NCBI GenBank assembly: GCA_036583965.1
Contig: JAZBQD010000001.1
Location: forward strand, 21,561,569 to 21,625,568
Direction of reading: 5' to 3'
Source of the DNA: Prunella strophiata
Taxonomy: Eukaryota; Chordata; Aves; Passeriformes; Prunellidae
DNA length: 64,000 bases
The position numbers were made by a program, and so were the translations under genes. Below the pieces are notes generated by a model that did not search any database, had not been told where the DNA came from, and saw only the letters and a list, made by a program, of their open reading frames with translations. This document shows positions 24,546 through 37,217 of the stretch, one piece after another. Every line of letters starts with the position of its first letter. Within the stretch, counting starts at the first letter, position 1.

Positions 24546-25151
24546 CAGAAAGCATGAGATATTAATCCTAAAATAATCAAGGAAGACACACAGTGCTACA
24601 GGAGCAATTCAGTGTTAATATTTCTGGTTTTCCTTAAGTGTAAAGATCCAAAAAATTTTAACCCCTATCTTTATAAATCCTAGAGGAATGAAAGCAGCTT
24701 TTTGTCTTTGCCTTGATCTTCTGTTTGTTTAAATAATGATATTACTGGGCTGTTTAATTCTGGGAAGGATATTTCCTGAGTTATTACAACTGTTGGAGTG
24801 TCACAGCAGGACTGCCCAGGGCCAACAGACCTGTCCCCTTGAGAGAGCACTGACTGCAAAACAATTTCAAACAAAAACTGGGAGTGATAGAAACAATCAG
24901 GCAAATATCAGAGAAAAACACTTTGGTATTTAAAATGCTTCAGGTCTCCTGGTTAAAAAAAAAAAAAATATTTTTCCTTCTATAGACATATTATTGAAAA
25001 TTCATAACCTGCACTTGTAGCTGTATTTAAAACTTATTTTATACATTACTTGCTCTGTCTGCTCACTTTGCTGCCAAGACATACTTAAGTAAAAATCTTT
25101 CAAATTTCCCACAAGTTCTCTGAGAAAAAAAAAAAAAAAAAAACCAAACCA

Positions 25152-25232
25152 GAGAATCACAGAATGCCCTGAGGTAGAAGGGACCCACAAAGCTCATTGA
25201 GTCCAACTCCTGATCCTACATGAGATAACCCA
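25152..25232 (-). mobile_element. CR1 LINE 3' fragment
   Basis: GAGAATCACAGAATGCCCTG, then GGGACCCACAAAGCTCATTG. It is joined directly to an oppositely oriented CR1 piece and follows a run of 19 A at 25125-25143. Confidence 0.75.
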
Positions 25233-25345
25233 GGAATGCCAGGCTGGACAGGGCTTGGAGCGGCCTGGGACAGTGGAAGGTGTCCCTGCCCATGGCAGGG
25301 GTGGCACTGGATGGGCTTTGAAGGTCCCAATTCCATGATTGTTAC
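25233..25345 (+). mobile_element. CR1 LINE 3' fragment
   Basis: GGCTTGGAGCGGCCTGGGAC through GGTCCCAATTCCATGATTG, in opposite orientation to the adjoining CR1. Confidence 0.8.
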
Positions 25346-26317
25346 TCAGTGCAGCTTTACCACCAACCCTAACCACTAGGTAAATTAATTCTCTCCCATG
25401 GAAAGCAAAGAGGAAGGAAAAGAGGCTTGGGAAGCCTTATGTAAAGAGCTCTCAGCTCCCACAGTTTAAGTTCCTCATCTCAGCTTTGGTTTGCTCAGGT
25501 CTTAAGGTACTCCTGTAGCTGAATTTAATTTATGCCATTTAAACAGAGCACTTAATTATATCAGCACTTGGCAGTGCTGCTCTACTGAAAGGTCTGTTTG
25601 CAATGTCCCATCTATAAATTAATTTCTGCAAGGTTTATAGCAGGACTCTGTTATATTCCCACAGGGTTTCAATTTAGAGTGGGTTTTGTTCATTTTTTTC
25701 CTCAGACACCCAGTTAAGTGAGCACTTTCTTTCTGAATTTACCTAAGGACATGGAGTCATTTTAATATTTCAATTAGCAGGCAGAATTCATTATGTTTGA
25801 CCAGGGTCACCACTGGGAACTGGGATGCACCAGCACAGAGAGGGCATATCTCAGTGTCTCATCAGCAAGCCTGAAATTGAAATATATTCCTAAAATACAT
25901 GAATTTACTGAGGCACAAAGAAACCATCAGGACACTGAAACCTGCAGAAGTTAATGACCATTACCTCTGCTGACAATCCCACCCTGAGCTCTCATCCAGT
26001 TCCATGAGGAGCAATTTTAATGTTTGGCCATTTTATATGGGAGTTCCATGGAATTGCTGCACTCCCAGCTGGAATTCTGAGAATTCTGGGAAATTCTCCT
26101 GCCCACAGCAGGTTAGAAGCACCCAGTGAATCCCTGGCACATGAACTGAAACACAGGCACTTTCCATCTGGTTCTCTCCCATCCATATTACACCTGCATC
26201 ATGCCACGGCTTTGGAAAGGGCTGTGCATGAACCAGGTAATGCCAAAGGAACAGGAACATGGAATATTCCCACCCAAGGAGGAAGCTGATCTCCTCTGGC
26301 TGCAAGGCAGATCTCTG

Positions 26318-26622
26318 TGTATCACAGAATCCTGGAATGGTTTGGGTTGGAAGGGACCTCAAAGCCCATCCAGGGCCACCCCTGCCATGGGCAAGGGACA
26401 CCTTCCACTGTCCCAGGCTGCTCCAAGTCCTGTCCAACCTGGCCTGGGACACTTCCAGGGATCCAGGGGCAGCACAGCTGCTCTGGGCACCCTGTGCCAG
26501 GGCCTGCCCACCCTCCCAGGGAAGAATTCCTTCCCAGTATCCTATCCATCCCTGCCCTCTGGTAGTGGGAAGCCATTCCCTTTTGTATCACTGCACATCC
26601 TTGGAAAAAGTCCCTCTCCATT
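26318..26622 (-). mobile_element. CR1 LINE fragment
   Basis: Antisense, from ATCACAGAATCCTGGAATGG to GTCCCTCTCCATTCA. Confidence 0.87.
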
Positions 26623-27229
26623 CATTTAGATGTTAATCTGCCTGAATTTCTTTATCTCTCCCAGTGACAGCAGAACTCCACAACAAGAACAAAGCCTCAA
26701 AACAGATGTTACTCCTTGGTTACTATTCCTCTGGAAATGCCTGACTTCCACTCTGAGTATGTTACATCAAAATCTGGCAGAGCAAAGAATGCAATGAACT
26801 TTCAGCCTCCTGCTGCTCCTCCTATTCCTCTTCTTTTTGGGTCAAATGAGGAATTCCTTTCTCTCTGAGCTCCCCTCCCCCATTTCCATGGTGTGGGGCA
26901 GTCTGACCCCTGTCACAAAACACATTTTGATTCCTCTCTGCACTGAGCATTCACCCCCTTGAACAGAACAGAGTCTTCCAGAGAGGGGAGCAAAACAGAT
27001 CAGAAAAAAAACCCACCTCCAAATCTATCTGAACTCAGAACAAAAACAGAAAACCACAATGAAATTAGGATGATTTTTTTGTGTGTTTGTTGATCTAAAT
27101 AGGTTTGTCCCAATAAAAAAAAAAAAAAACCAATAACAACAACAATAAAAAAAAAAGAAAAAGAAAGAAAAAAAAGAAAGAACCTTGAAAATAATAAAAT
27201 TGCAAGCACTCCAAAAGAGCCAGCTGTAC

Positions 27230-27436
27230 CTCTTCCACGTCGTTGTCCAGCACCACGACCTGCAGGGGCGAGGTCAGGTTCCGGTTCTCCGAGATGGTCG
27301 TTCCCACCGGGGAGGATTCCAGGATGAAGCCCTCATAGGTGGACCTTGTGAAATAAGGCTTCTGGTTGTTCTCATCCAGGATCTCGATGTGGAGATTGGC
27401 AAAGGCAGGGAGAGGATGGCCATTATCTTGTTCAGC
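27230..27436 (-). CDS. PCDH15: PCDH15 coding exon (human exon 11 equivalent), EC3-EC4 boundary
   Basis: This 69-codon exon is phase 0 at both ends and runs from [12 protein letters not shown] to VLDNDVEE (human residues 367-435). The acceptor is a run of T followed by TTTAG before GCT; the donor is GAG|GTACAG. It carries the last strand of EC3 (LHIEILDE), the EC3-EC4 linker DENNQKP in place of classical DxNDN, and the first strands of EC4 ([16 protein letters not shown]). The glutamate of FILES sits where the calcium-binding xEx motif lies. The NLT motif late in the exon is a glycosylation site shared with human. Skipping this exon would keep the frame. Confidence 0.95.
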
Positions 27437-27904
27437 CTAAAAAAAAAAAAATCACCTCATTTGTCAAAGGTTCCCAGTTATGAACAGCGAGTGGGGATGG
27501 CTCTACTTAAGAGTCATAATCCAGTTAAAAATGGACTTTTTTCCTCAGGTCCCCCTACTGTGGAACTCAATGTCAAGGAAAAGAGAAATACCAACTAAAA
27601 ATTAGCTAGGAAACAAGAACAGGATCACCTTCCATCACAGTCACATTCACACAGCCACAAGAAACCCAAACCTTATGCAAACACAGCTCCTTTATCTCTC
27701 AGGATTATGACTTTTGGAAAAAGTTCTGAGGGATGAAAAAAAAAAAAAGGGAATTGTGATTGTACAGCAGAACCCATGGAAGCATCAAGAGAGTTAAACC
27801 CAAAAGGTGGGAACAGCACATATGGACACATTTGTTTCCTTTCCCCAAGTCCACCTCTTCAGCGTTACATGAGTGGGACTTTAATTTGGACTTTGCCTAT
27901 TTTT

Positions 27905-28088
27905 AGATCCCATACTGGTTTGCGTTGGAAGGGATGTAAAGCTTATCCCATTCCACCCCCTGCTATGGTCAGGAAACTCGTTCCACTGTCTCAGGCTGCT
28001 CCAAATCCCATCCAATCTGGCCTTGGACACTTCCAGGGATCCAGGGGCAGCCACAGCTTCTCTGGGCACCCTGTTCCCAGGGAAGTTG
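27905..28088 (-). mobile_element. CR1 LINE 3' fragment
   Basis: Diverged antisense copy: ATACTGGTTTGCGTTGGAAG, CCACAGCTTCTCTGGGCACC. Confidence 0.8.
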
Positions 28089-29249
28089 TGGATGTGTCCA
28101 GAAAAATTCTTTACTTCCATGAATAACCCCCACATCTCAATGGCAGCTCTGCACCACCCAGGAATCACTCCCTGATATTTTTCACTTGATTTATTCTTAT
28201 TCTCAAACTTCTTAAAGATAAAAGCACTAATTGCTCATTCCAGGGTGCTAATTCTATAGAAACCTATGATCCTGCTTTCTTTTCCTGTAACCTTCCAACC
28301 AACAACTAATTAAAGCAAAGAAACAAGGGAATTAGGAGAAAAGAGTAATTAAGTCTCCAGTTCATAAAGAGCAAATCAGCCTTAATTATAGCCCTGCACA
28401 TGACACTGCAGCAAGACAACAGCAGGGCATTGAAAGAGAGTTTCCTGTTCCTATGGCCAAAATTTGTATTCCCAAAATCTGGATGCACACAGACCCTGGA
28501 TCACAACAGAGATTCATAAATTCCTGTTGTTAACAGGACTTTCTGTTTGCAGAGGTTTTACTTCTAATCTGGTATTTCTCCCCTTTCATGTAGATAATTC
28601 CTCATTTTTCAAATCAAGAGTCCAAGGAATCTTGGTCTGGAAAAATCCCTTTGACTTCATTATAGTTTTTAAAAATTTATTATTTAAACTTTTCTTATTT
28701 AAACTATTATTTCAAACTACATGTTTTTTATTTAAACTATTTAAATGTTTTCTTGGTACTGAAAAATGTTAATTCTCCTTGCTTATAATACAGCAGTAAT
28801 TTGGTAATGATAAAAACTATTAAAGAAAAAGAAGTATTAAACCCATCTATTTCAAATAAAAAGAAATGTAAGCATAAAAATTGTTATTTTGCTCAAAGGA
28901 GGTGATAACACCTTAAGTAATCCATAAAAACTCATTCTCAGTTTTTAGGAAAAAATGGATTTTTTGTTTTTAAAATAATACCTGGATTACTCTTGAAGAA
29001 CAGGGAAAAATGCCCAGCCCAGTCAATGATCCTCTGAATGAAAATAAACTACATCTGTCAAAATCAACATCACCAAAATTACCTGGCAGCACTCTGGCTC
29101 CTGACCCAGGAAGGTGAAACTCTAAAAAAGTCCTGAGATGGAATTTTTGCCCAAGTTAAAATACTGAAAACACAAGAGAAAATCCCAGGAAAAGTCTGCT
29201 CCTCAAGCAACACACACTGCTGGGATTCTATTTCATAAGCAGATGCATC

Positions 29250-30150
29250 ATGGAATCACAGAATCCTGGAATCTTTTGGGATGGGAAGACTTCCAGCATC
29301 ATGGAGTCCCAGCTGTGCCCAATGCCCACCTTGTCCCCAGAGCACTGAGTGCCACCTCCAGGGATGGGTGTTACAGTAAGGCAGAAAAATCATAAAGAAA
29401 GGCTTCATAAAATCAAGCCTGCTCTCCTGGAATCAGTGGCTGGCTTTGTCAAGCTAGCACTTTATAAGTTCCCATGTGAAAGCAATACTGGTGTGAGCAG
29501 TTCATGAACAATCTATTCCTGGGTGAAGAACAACCAGCACCTGTATAAACTTGTTTTTACACCTAGATAGAAAAATGAAAACTATCTCTCACAAACAACT
29601 TTTCCTGCATGTACACACTGAGAGTCTGAGTGATCAACCAATACAGAATAACAACTTGTTAATAATCAATAAAGTAATTGGTAAGAAAGGCTACTGACTA
29701 ATTGGAGTCCTACATGAGGGCTGTAAAACTGTATAAAAAGGAGTTATGTGAATAAAGAAGGAGTATTTTCCACCATGAAGGAAGTGGAGTCCTGTGTAAT
29801 TTATTCCCATAGATGGGCACTCCAAAGCTCCCTGGGCAGCCCCTGCCAAGGCCTGAGCACCCTTTCCATGCAGAAATTCCTGCTGCTGTCCAAGCTGAGC
29901 CTCCCCTGGCACAGCCTGAGGCCGTTTCCCCTTGTCCTGTCCCTGTTCCCTGGCAGCAGAGCCCGACCCCCCCCTGGCTGTCCCCTCCTGTCAGGAGCTG
30001 TGCAGAGCCACAAGGTCCCCCCTGAGCCTCCTTTTCTCCAGGCTGAGCCCCTTCCCAGCTCCCTCAGCCCCTCCTGGGGCTCCAGCCCCTTCCCCAGCTC
30101 TGTTCCCTTCCCTGGACACGCTCCAGCCCCTCCAGGGCTCTCCTGAAGTG
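29250..30150 (-). mobile_element. CR1 LINE copy split by an LTR
   Basis: The left part (29250-29368) and right part (29812-30150) are both antisense CR1 of the same subfamily as 4258-4775. The right part is nearly identical to that copy over ~330 bp. The LTR at 29369-29811 separates them, so the CR1 was there first. Confidence 0.87.
29369..29811 (+). mobile_element. Solo LTR inserted inside a CR1 copy
   Basis: The 443-bp element starts TGTTACAGTAAGG and ends TTATTCCCATA. It carries TATAAAAAGG and then AATAAAG near its end, as LTRs do. A perfect 6-bp duplication, GATGGG, flanks it (29363-29368 and 29812-29817). Removing the element and one GATGGG restores continuous antisense CR1 sequence. 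A related copy lies at 36002-36428. Confidence 0.88.
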
Positions 30151-30917
30151 CTCCTCCCCACAGGACTAACAATGGTTGCCCATCATTAAATACCCTTTTC
30201 TTCTGCTTTTCCAAGTAGAATTGGTCCCTTCATGGCCCAAAGTTTCCATACAACCCCTGCAAGTTACTTTATAACAACACTTAATGCTCCTCGCTATAAA
30301 GAGATGCTAAAAAGAGGAAAATGCAAACAACAGAGTGTCTCAATCTTCTGAACAGCTTGAAGCACCACAAAAATGGCCTTGCTTTAATGTCCAGGTGAGC
30401 CTGGAGCTCATTCTGGAATAAAAGCAGGAATATTCACCCTGGAAGGTGTTGCAGGCTTTGTTGAAAGTGCTGGGAATTACACACAGACAAACACAAAGAG
30501 AGTTGTTTGCTCCCAAAATTGGACTTCAAATTTGAAACCCTGGAGCCCAAAATGACAAAGCAAAGGAGTCCTTCCTCCCTGAGCACTTCCACTCAAAATC
30601 ACTTCAGCTTTCCTTCGTGTTCACCAGTCAAAATGATGGATTAATTTCATTTTTTGTTTCCAAAGACATAGTATTTAAGGAAAAAAAGGGAAGCTTTGCA
30701 AACAGCCACTTCTTTTTGCCTTTTGTTTGAAACAAGGAATTTCATATTACAATGGGAGGAATTTATTTGCTCACAAATGTTCCCTGAAATCAGTCCTAGA
30801 AGCAACACTTTGACTACGAGAAGAGCACAACACAGACCCTTCATAATGCTCTAAAAATATGAGAAAGCTGTAACTGACAATTTTTGCTCCAGTCCCCTAT
30901 TTCTTGGGACTTTTCTT

Positions 30918-31012
30918 AGTGTGTGGGTTGGGGTTTTTTTGCTTCTTTGTTTTGTGGTGGTTTGGGGTGGTTTTTCTGTTATTTTTGGTTTTGTTGTTGG
31001 CTTTTTTTAAGA
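30918..31012 (+). repeat. GT-rich low-complexity stretch
   Basis: Almost only G and T, with runs such as GGGTTGGGG and GGTGGTTTGGGGTGG. It could form weak G-quadruplexes on this strand. Confidence 0.7.
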
Positions 31013-31676
31013 AATGAAGTCATACCTCATGACAGTTGTTCCAGACATTGAGTGCTATTAATGCAAGCCCTTTTCCCTCCCATTGCCCTGTTAAACACTT
31101 GCCTGTACTTGCTGGCCAAAGGTTGTTTCCTGACACACATTCTGGAGCACAAACAGCAAACAATTTACATTTTCTTCACCCAGAAAGGCACTGGTATCTA
31201 AGCCACAAAACATTTGAGTTCCAGTCCTTCAAAGAAAATGTTTTAGTGTCAAAATAATGAGGGCATCTCTCAAATAACCCCAAGGACTTGACCTTCACAC
31301 TTCCACCAAGACACAAAAAAAGCAGCACAGGATTAGATTCTGGTACAACTTAGTAGTTAAGAGCAGCTAAAGGAAACAAACAAAAAACCCCACAAAAAAC
31401 CAATGTGAAATGTGTTAATTCTCACACATATTTAAGTACTTTTATTACATCTTCTATGGTTAATCTGTTTAATTTGTAGTGTCCATAATTTTATCCTGAT
31501 GGAAGATGGCTGGAGATGACAGGAAAGCAGTTCCAGGAGAGATGCAAGGGGCAAGGAGTGAATTGGAAGCTATGGGAATTAACAGGACCAGCAGGAAATT
31601 CACTCCTTCAAAGCAGCAGATGAAACGGTTCCCCCAAAAATGAGAAATTACAGCAATGCAAGAGCCTCCCTTTATG

Positions 31677-31850
31677 GAAGCACAGAAAATTCCATGGTGG
31701 AAAGGACCCACAGATATCATTGAGTGCAATTTCAAGCTGGAAAGGATCCACAGGGATCAAGTCCAGCATTATCCAGAGCTGGAATATTCTCCAGCCAGTT
31801 CCCAATGTCCCCTCTCACTGCCAAAGCAGCAGATCCTGTCCTAGAGAAAC
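31677..31850 (-). mobile_element. Probable diverged CR1 fragment
   Basis: Contains CACAGAAAATTCCATGGTGG and GGAAAGGACCCACAGATATC in the order of a CR1 3' end, but it is divergent and its far end is unclear. Confidence 0.5.
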
Positions 31851-32499
31851 ATCTAAAAGAGAGCAAAACGTGGTTCCCTTAGATGAAACTCAGAGTTCTC
31901 ATTTCTCCATGGAATCTCAGAATCTACTTCAGCAATCCTCCATCCAAAAAATCTCTTCTAAGGTTTAAGGAAATGGAATTGTTCTGCAGTTATTGAATTG
32001 CATGTCCATGCTGCTCATTTTCTCCAGAACTACAGAGTTATTAGCCTAAAACAGGCTAATTAGGAATAAATAAAAAAACCAAAACACTAAATGGGGGGTT
32101 TGTCTTCATGCCAGATATATTATTTGATAAAAATGGGAAGGTCCATCCCTAGAAGCAAAGAAAACCACAAAAAAAACCGCCCAAAAACCCAAGCAAAACA
32201 AAAAACAAACCCAAATCAAATTAATGATAATAACCCCCCCAAAAAATGAACAATAAGAAAAAATAAAAAATTTCTCTGTCCCCTCCAATCCCAACAGGAA
32301 GATGAGCAAGTGGAGCTGAGGGGAGAGTGGTGCATGAGGATAAATGTGAACTTCACACATTCTAAAAAAATTGGGATGGCAGGATTTATTCCTGCTGAGG
32401 GGCTACACACAAATCCATGTGGAAGAATAGCAGGGGGAGCTGCAAACTGAGCTCCAAGGAAGATCTCAGATTTAAGGAAAGCAAAATGAGGTGGCAGAG

Positions 32500-32562
32500 G
32501 GTGGAAGCAGATGGGCCTTAATGTCCCTTCCAAGGCAAACCATCCTGGGATTCTGTGATTAT
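32500..32562 (+). mobile_element. Short CR1 LINE 3' end
   Basis: GATGGGCCTTAATGTCCCTT to CATCCTGGGATTCTGTGATT. Confidence 0.75.
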
Positions 32563-34062
32563 TTAAATGGATGTGATTAAAATCAGGAGCAGGGAGAGAG
32601 GGAAGGAAGGACAGGGATGACAAAGTGGCTGCTTTGAAGGGGGAGATCACTCAGCAAAACTGAACAGGGAGGGCAGGGTGAAAAGAGGGACAAGCATTTA
32701 TCCAGAGTTAGGCTAAACTTTAGGACTGGGGAATAATTCCCAAGGTCAGCATGTACAGCACGAGGAAAGAAGCACTGAGCTGGATTAAAACTTGGCTTAA
32801 GGACAAAGAGCACAGAATGTCTTTAGAACACAGAAGAAAGGTGACTGGTGTCACTGTGGCAGGGAAATTAAATCAGCACAAAATGTGTCTGGACCCTGGG
32901 CTTAAAAAAAAAAATAACCCCCAAAACATCAGTTTTAGGGCCATGGGTAAAGGGTGACTTCAGGACTAGCAAGTCTCACACTGCTGCAGGGCAGTGAACA
33001 GTAATTACTGTTAATAATAATTAATTAATTAGATGGTTTTCCAAATACAACAGCTCTTCCTTCTTTCCTTAAAAAACCCACCATATATGAAGCCATTAGG
33101 CCAAGTTTTAAGTGCTGAATGTTAAATTTTTACATGGAAAAGCATTGTTTTTTGTTTCGGAAAGGAAATTTCTGACAATAAAAGCCTTATAGGACATCCC
33201 ACTTATTGATTTTAATGATTTCATTACTCTGAGAGTTCTGACACAAAATTTAGGGTCAATCTTACTGAGCTGAAGAAATATTTTAATGATTTAAAGGAAA
33301 AGTTTGGATGTCCTAGACCCTTTTTTTTTTTCCTTCATCACAAAGACAAACCCTGTCCCTGCACTCAGATTTTTAAGTCTACATCAAATCCCATCACTGT
33401 ATTAAACACAAGAGAGGAAAAAAAAAACCCTAAAAAAGCTGTCTCAAAGAGAATTAATTGAATTCTGAGTTCACCTAAGGGCTGAACCTTTGAAAAACTA
33501 ATTTAAAAAACCACTTATTGTCCTTCCCACCTACAGGAGATGCACAACCACAGGCATGATTTGGGAAATTTCAGCCTTGACAGGGAAGAGGATGGAGCAA
33601 CTCTTTAATGAAAATTTACTTCTTCCATTCTTTCTGTAACTTGCTGCCCTGAGTAACTGTAACTTTGCTGCCCTCCCAAGATTTTGAGGAGCAAAGAATA
33701 AGCACAAATCTTCTGAAATGCAAGAAAATTAAGAGGTGGAAGAGGGGAGATTTGGCACTACCCAAAGGTAACAAAGATGAATAGATGATGGAGCCAAGAG
33801 ATCAGAACAGGCTGGGAAGAGTTGAAGGCTGACATTCTTGCAAAAATCAACCAAATCTTGTAGATATGAAGTTTCTGAAAGGGTGAAAACCAAAAACCTA
33901 GATAATTCAGGACTTTTTAAATCTTAAAACCTATGGAGCATTTCTCTAACCCAAGAACTTCCAGTCCAGTGAGCCTCAACTGATGGGCATCTCCTCATTG
34001 CCTGCTGGAATTGTGCTGTCTGAAATTCAGAATAAAACAGTGTAAAAAAAAAAAAAAAAAAA

Positions 34063-34415
34063 ATCACAGAATCACCAAGGCTGGGAGAGTCCTTCAAGGT
34101 CATCAAGTCCAACCCCAGCAGCACCCCTAAACACATCCTGATGTCTCCTGAACATTTCTGGAGAGGGAGACTCCAACACTGCCATGGACAATTTTTTTCC
34201 AAAGCTTGACCACTTTCTCAGGGGAAAAGGAATTTTGATGCCTAATCTGAATCCTCCCCTGGTGAATAGGGTAAGAAGAACAACTCCAAAATCCTGTTTG
34301 AAGCTGCAGCCAAAAGGCAGCCTAGAGAAGAAGAGAAGCAGCTCAGATCTGCCAGGATTTCTCTTTTTGCTACTAAACTTGTCTTCCATGAGCCAGCCCA
34401 GCCTCCCCTTGAGCC
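34063..34415 (-). mobile_element. CR1 LINE fragment, diverged subfamily
   Basis: ATCACAGAATCACCAAGGCT, GTCATCAAGTCCAACCCCAG, then a degraded middle (CTTGACCACTTTCTCAGGGG). A run of about 20 A immediately precedes it. Confidence 0.75.
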
Positions 34416-34469
34416 CAGGTCAGCATTCAGCCCCACAGCACTGCCTGTCAAATTTGAGTCACAGCAAGA

Positions 34470-34800
34470 ATCAGCAGTTTGGGTGGGAAGGGACTTTGAA
34501 AAGCATCTCATGCCACCCCTGATAGGGCAGGGACATCTTCCCCTAGCCCAGGTTGCTTCAAGCCCCATCCAACCTGGCCTTGGACACTGCCAGGGATCCA
34601 GGGACAGCCACAGCTGCTCTGGGAATTCCATCCCAGCCCTTCCCCAACCTCACAGGGAACGATTTCTTTCCGACATCCCATCTTGATTTCCCCTCTGTTA
34701 GTCTGAACCCATTTTCCCTTGTTCTGTCCCTCCAGTTCCTGTTGCAGGGTCTCCAGTTTCCCCAAGATCCTGGGAGGTGCTGTGATGTCTCCACCCAACC
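34470..34800 (-). mobile_element. CR1 LINE fragment
   Basis: Antisense copy of the main family, from GTTTGGGTGGGAAGGGACTT to about the CTCCAGTTTCCCCAAGATCC block. Confidence 0.8.
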
Positions 34801-35379
34801 TACTTCCTAGAGAAGAGCCCATTTTGTCAGTTTTAACCCTGCCACCTCCTCATCTCAGCTGGGAACTCCTCACCCTGGCAGTGCAGGAGAGGCTGAACTG
34901 CTGCTTCCTCTTCACTCCCACTGGCACTGGATTTTACAGGTGCCTGCCCCAGCTTCTTCTTCCCCATCTGGAGAAACCTCTGTCCTGCCCTGTCCTTTCT
35001 GGGACACTGTGCTCAGGACACCTGGATCTGTTCAGAGCTACAGTGCTTTTCTCCCTGTTCTTTTCTCTATTTTCACTAATGATTTCTAATGTTCCATTTC
35101 CTTTTTATGTTTTTTTTTTTTTTTGGATCACCGAGCCAACCTTCACACTCCATTCCCAGTTCCAACATCAAGATCTCATTCTCTAGTCAGGCCAGAACCC
35201 ATCATTTTATATAAAAGTTGAGGGTGATCCTTTCTGACAGGCTTCACTTTATTTTTAAGCCATGCCTAATTTTATCAGCCATTTTATCACCGACTCACTT
35301 GGTCTTGCAAAGTCCTTCTGTAATTCCACAGTCAACTCCTGCAAGTTCCATCCCAGGAAAGTGTTTGGAAGATGTGGGG

Positions 35380-35465
35380 ACATGAAGTAGTGGTGGGCTT
35401 GGCTGGGTTAATGGTTGGAATTGGTGATTTCAGAGGGTTTTTCCCAACTTAAATGATTCTGTGAT
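35380..35465 (+). mobile_element. Short CR1 LINE 3' end
   Basis: GGAATTGGTGATTTCAGAGG to CTTAAATGATTCTGTGATAA. Confidence 0.6.
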
Positions 35466-35489
35466 AATATCCCTGTCTTCAAAACCAGA

Positions 35490-35507
35490 ATATATATATA
35501 TATATAT
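35490..35507 (+). repeat. (TA)n microsatellite
   Basis: Nine TA-type dinucleotides in a row. Confidence 0.9.
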
Positions 35508-36001
35508 GAAAAATATATAATGATTCTGTAATACCTCAGGATCAGAATTAGCTATTACTTCAGGAATTCAACCATTGAGATAATTACCAAGATTCTCCAG
35601 CCTAGAACTCTCCTCCTCAACCTGTGTTTTAAACCTGACCAATTTTTGCCCTTGCCAGTGGCTGGCAAACATCCTCTCCCAGTCTCCTTGTATTTCCACT
35701 TGGAACAGGAAATAGCCCTGTGCAATCACACCAAACATGGCAAAAATATTAATATTTCCTTCCTTCCAAGGTTGGCCCACAGTTTGATCTTGAGTCTGTT
35801 TCTGAAGCCATGCCTCTTTTCCCTGTAACACAGGAATTTTTTGACAGCTCTGAGACCAACAGACAGAAGGGATCAATGAAGTTCCCACTGGAATCAGAGA
35901 AACCAAACAACCTCCAGAGTGAGGAGCAGGAGAGCATCACTTCCTGTTGTTTCTGCTGAGATCCATATCAGGAGAATTATGGACATTGGGAAAGGTTGAA
36001 C

Positions 36002-36428
36002 TGTTGCAGTAAGGTAGAAAAATTATAAAAGAAAGGCCTCAAAATCAGGCCTGCTCTGTTAGATGGATGGTTGGCTGGCCTGTCACTTCTTCTAAGCAAA
36101 GCTAGTACTCTGCAAGCTCCCATGTGAAAATAATCCTGGTATTAACAGTTTGTTAACATTATCTATTCCTGGGTGAAAACCAACTAGCACCTGCATAAAC
36201 ATTAAATCTATCCCATGAGAATCAGTGAAAAAAACACAAACAATTTAACAGCAGAGAGATTTGATGGACAAGTACTTTTACTAACTGATAGAGTAATTTG
36301 CAAGACAGCTACAGACCAATTAGAGTCAGACATGAGGTCTGTAAAACTGCATAAAAAGGAGTTATGTGAATAAAGAATGGGATTTTTCCTGCATGAAGAA
36401 AATGGACTCTGTGTGATTTATTCTGATA
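36002..36428 (+). mobile_element. Second copy of the same LTR family
   Basis: The element is 427 bp, TGTTGCAGTAAGG to TTATTCTGATA, and aligns along its length with the copy at 29369. Near the end are CATAAAAAGGAG and GAATAAAG. Flanks TTGAAC (35996-36001) and TTGAGC (36429-36434) form a 6-bp target duplication with one difference. An antisense CR1 fragment begins about 75 bp further on. Confidence 0.82.
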
Positions 36429-36504
36429 TTGAGCTACACTGGGTCTGCTGGGGGCATCTCTCTGATCCAAAGCACCTCCATGAGAAAAAAAATAAGAACA
36501 ACAA

Positions 36505-36790
36505 AATATCCTGAGCTGGAAGGACCCACAAGAATCAAAGATCCAGCCCCTGTTCCTGCAGAGACACCCCAACAATCCCACCCTGGGCATCCCTGGAGTG
36601 TTGTCCAAACCCTCCTGGAGCTCTGGCAGCCCTGGGGCTGTGCCCATTCCCTGGGAGCCTGGGCAGTGCCCAGCGCCCTCTGGGAGAAGAACCTTTCCCT
36701 AGAATCCAACCTAAACCTCCCCTGGCACTCAAGCACTGCTCCAGCCATTCCCTGTGTCCTGCCCCTACTCACAGAGAGGCAGAGACTGGA
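36505..36790 (-). mobile_element. CR1 LINE fragment
   Basis: ATCCTGAGCTGGAAGGACCC, then TGGGCAGTGCCCAGCGCCCT and CCTAAACCTCCCCTGGCACT; a different subfamily from most copies here. Confidence 0.8.
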
Positions 36791-37217
36791 GCTGCCTGTG
36801 CTGCCCAGTTTGGCTGGAAATCCCACTCAGTTCAAAAATTCCAGCCAGGAGAAATTCCAGAGTAGATATTACAGCAGGAATGTTCTCCATCACCTCCTGC
36901 ACAAGGGGATCTCAAACCAATTTCCCCTCTAACACTGGAATTGCAAACACTGTTCCACTCTGACCTTCTAAACAACAGGGAAACACAATCCCACTGTAGA
37001 GCTGTTTCTGAGGAATTGTCTGTCACTGGGTTCATGACAGCCTGGCTGAAAGCCCTCCTGGGATCACAGAGATACATGCAAGGGATACAGAAAATGTTAT
37101 GCAAGAGCATTCTTCAAAATCCTCTGCCTTGCCCTGGCATGGTGTTGAAGCACATTTCTGTCACCAGCTCTGTGGGGAAGACACCAAAACAACTCAAGTG
37201 ACACAAAACAATTATTT

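Larger units (their letters stand above)
21003..27229 (-). other. PCDH15 intron 11
   Basis: A 6.2 kb intron with CR1 pieces at 24285-24545, 25152-25345 and 26318-26622, and A-rich runs at 23631-23665, 25125-25143 and 27114-27180. A three-copy, 22-bp imperfect repeat lies at about 22890-22950. From 21003 to 24284 I see no gene or transposon. Confidence 0.85.
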
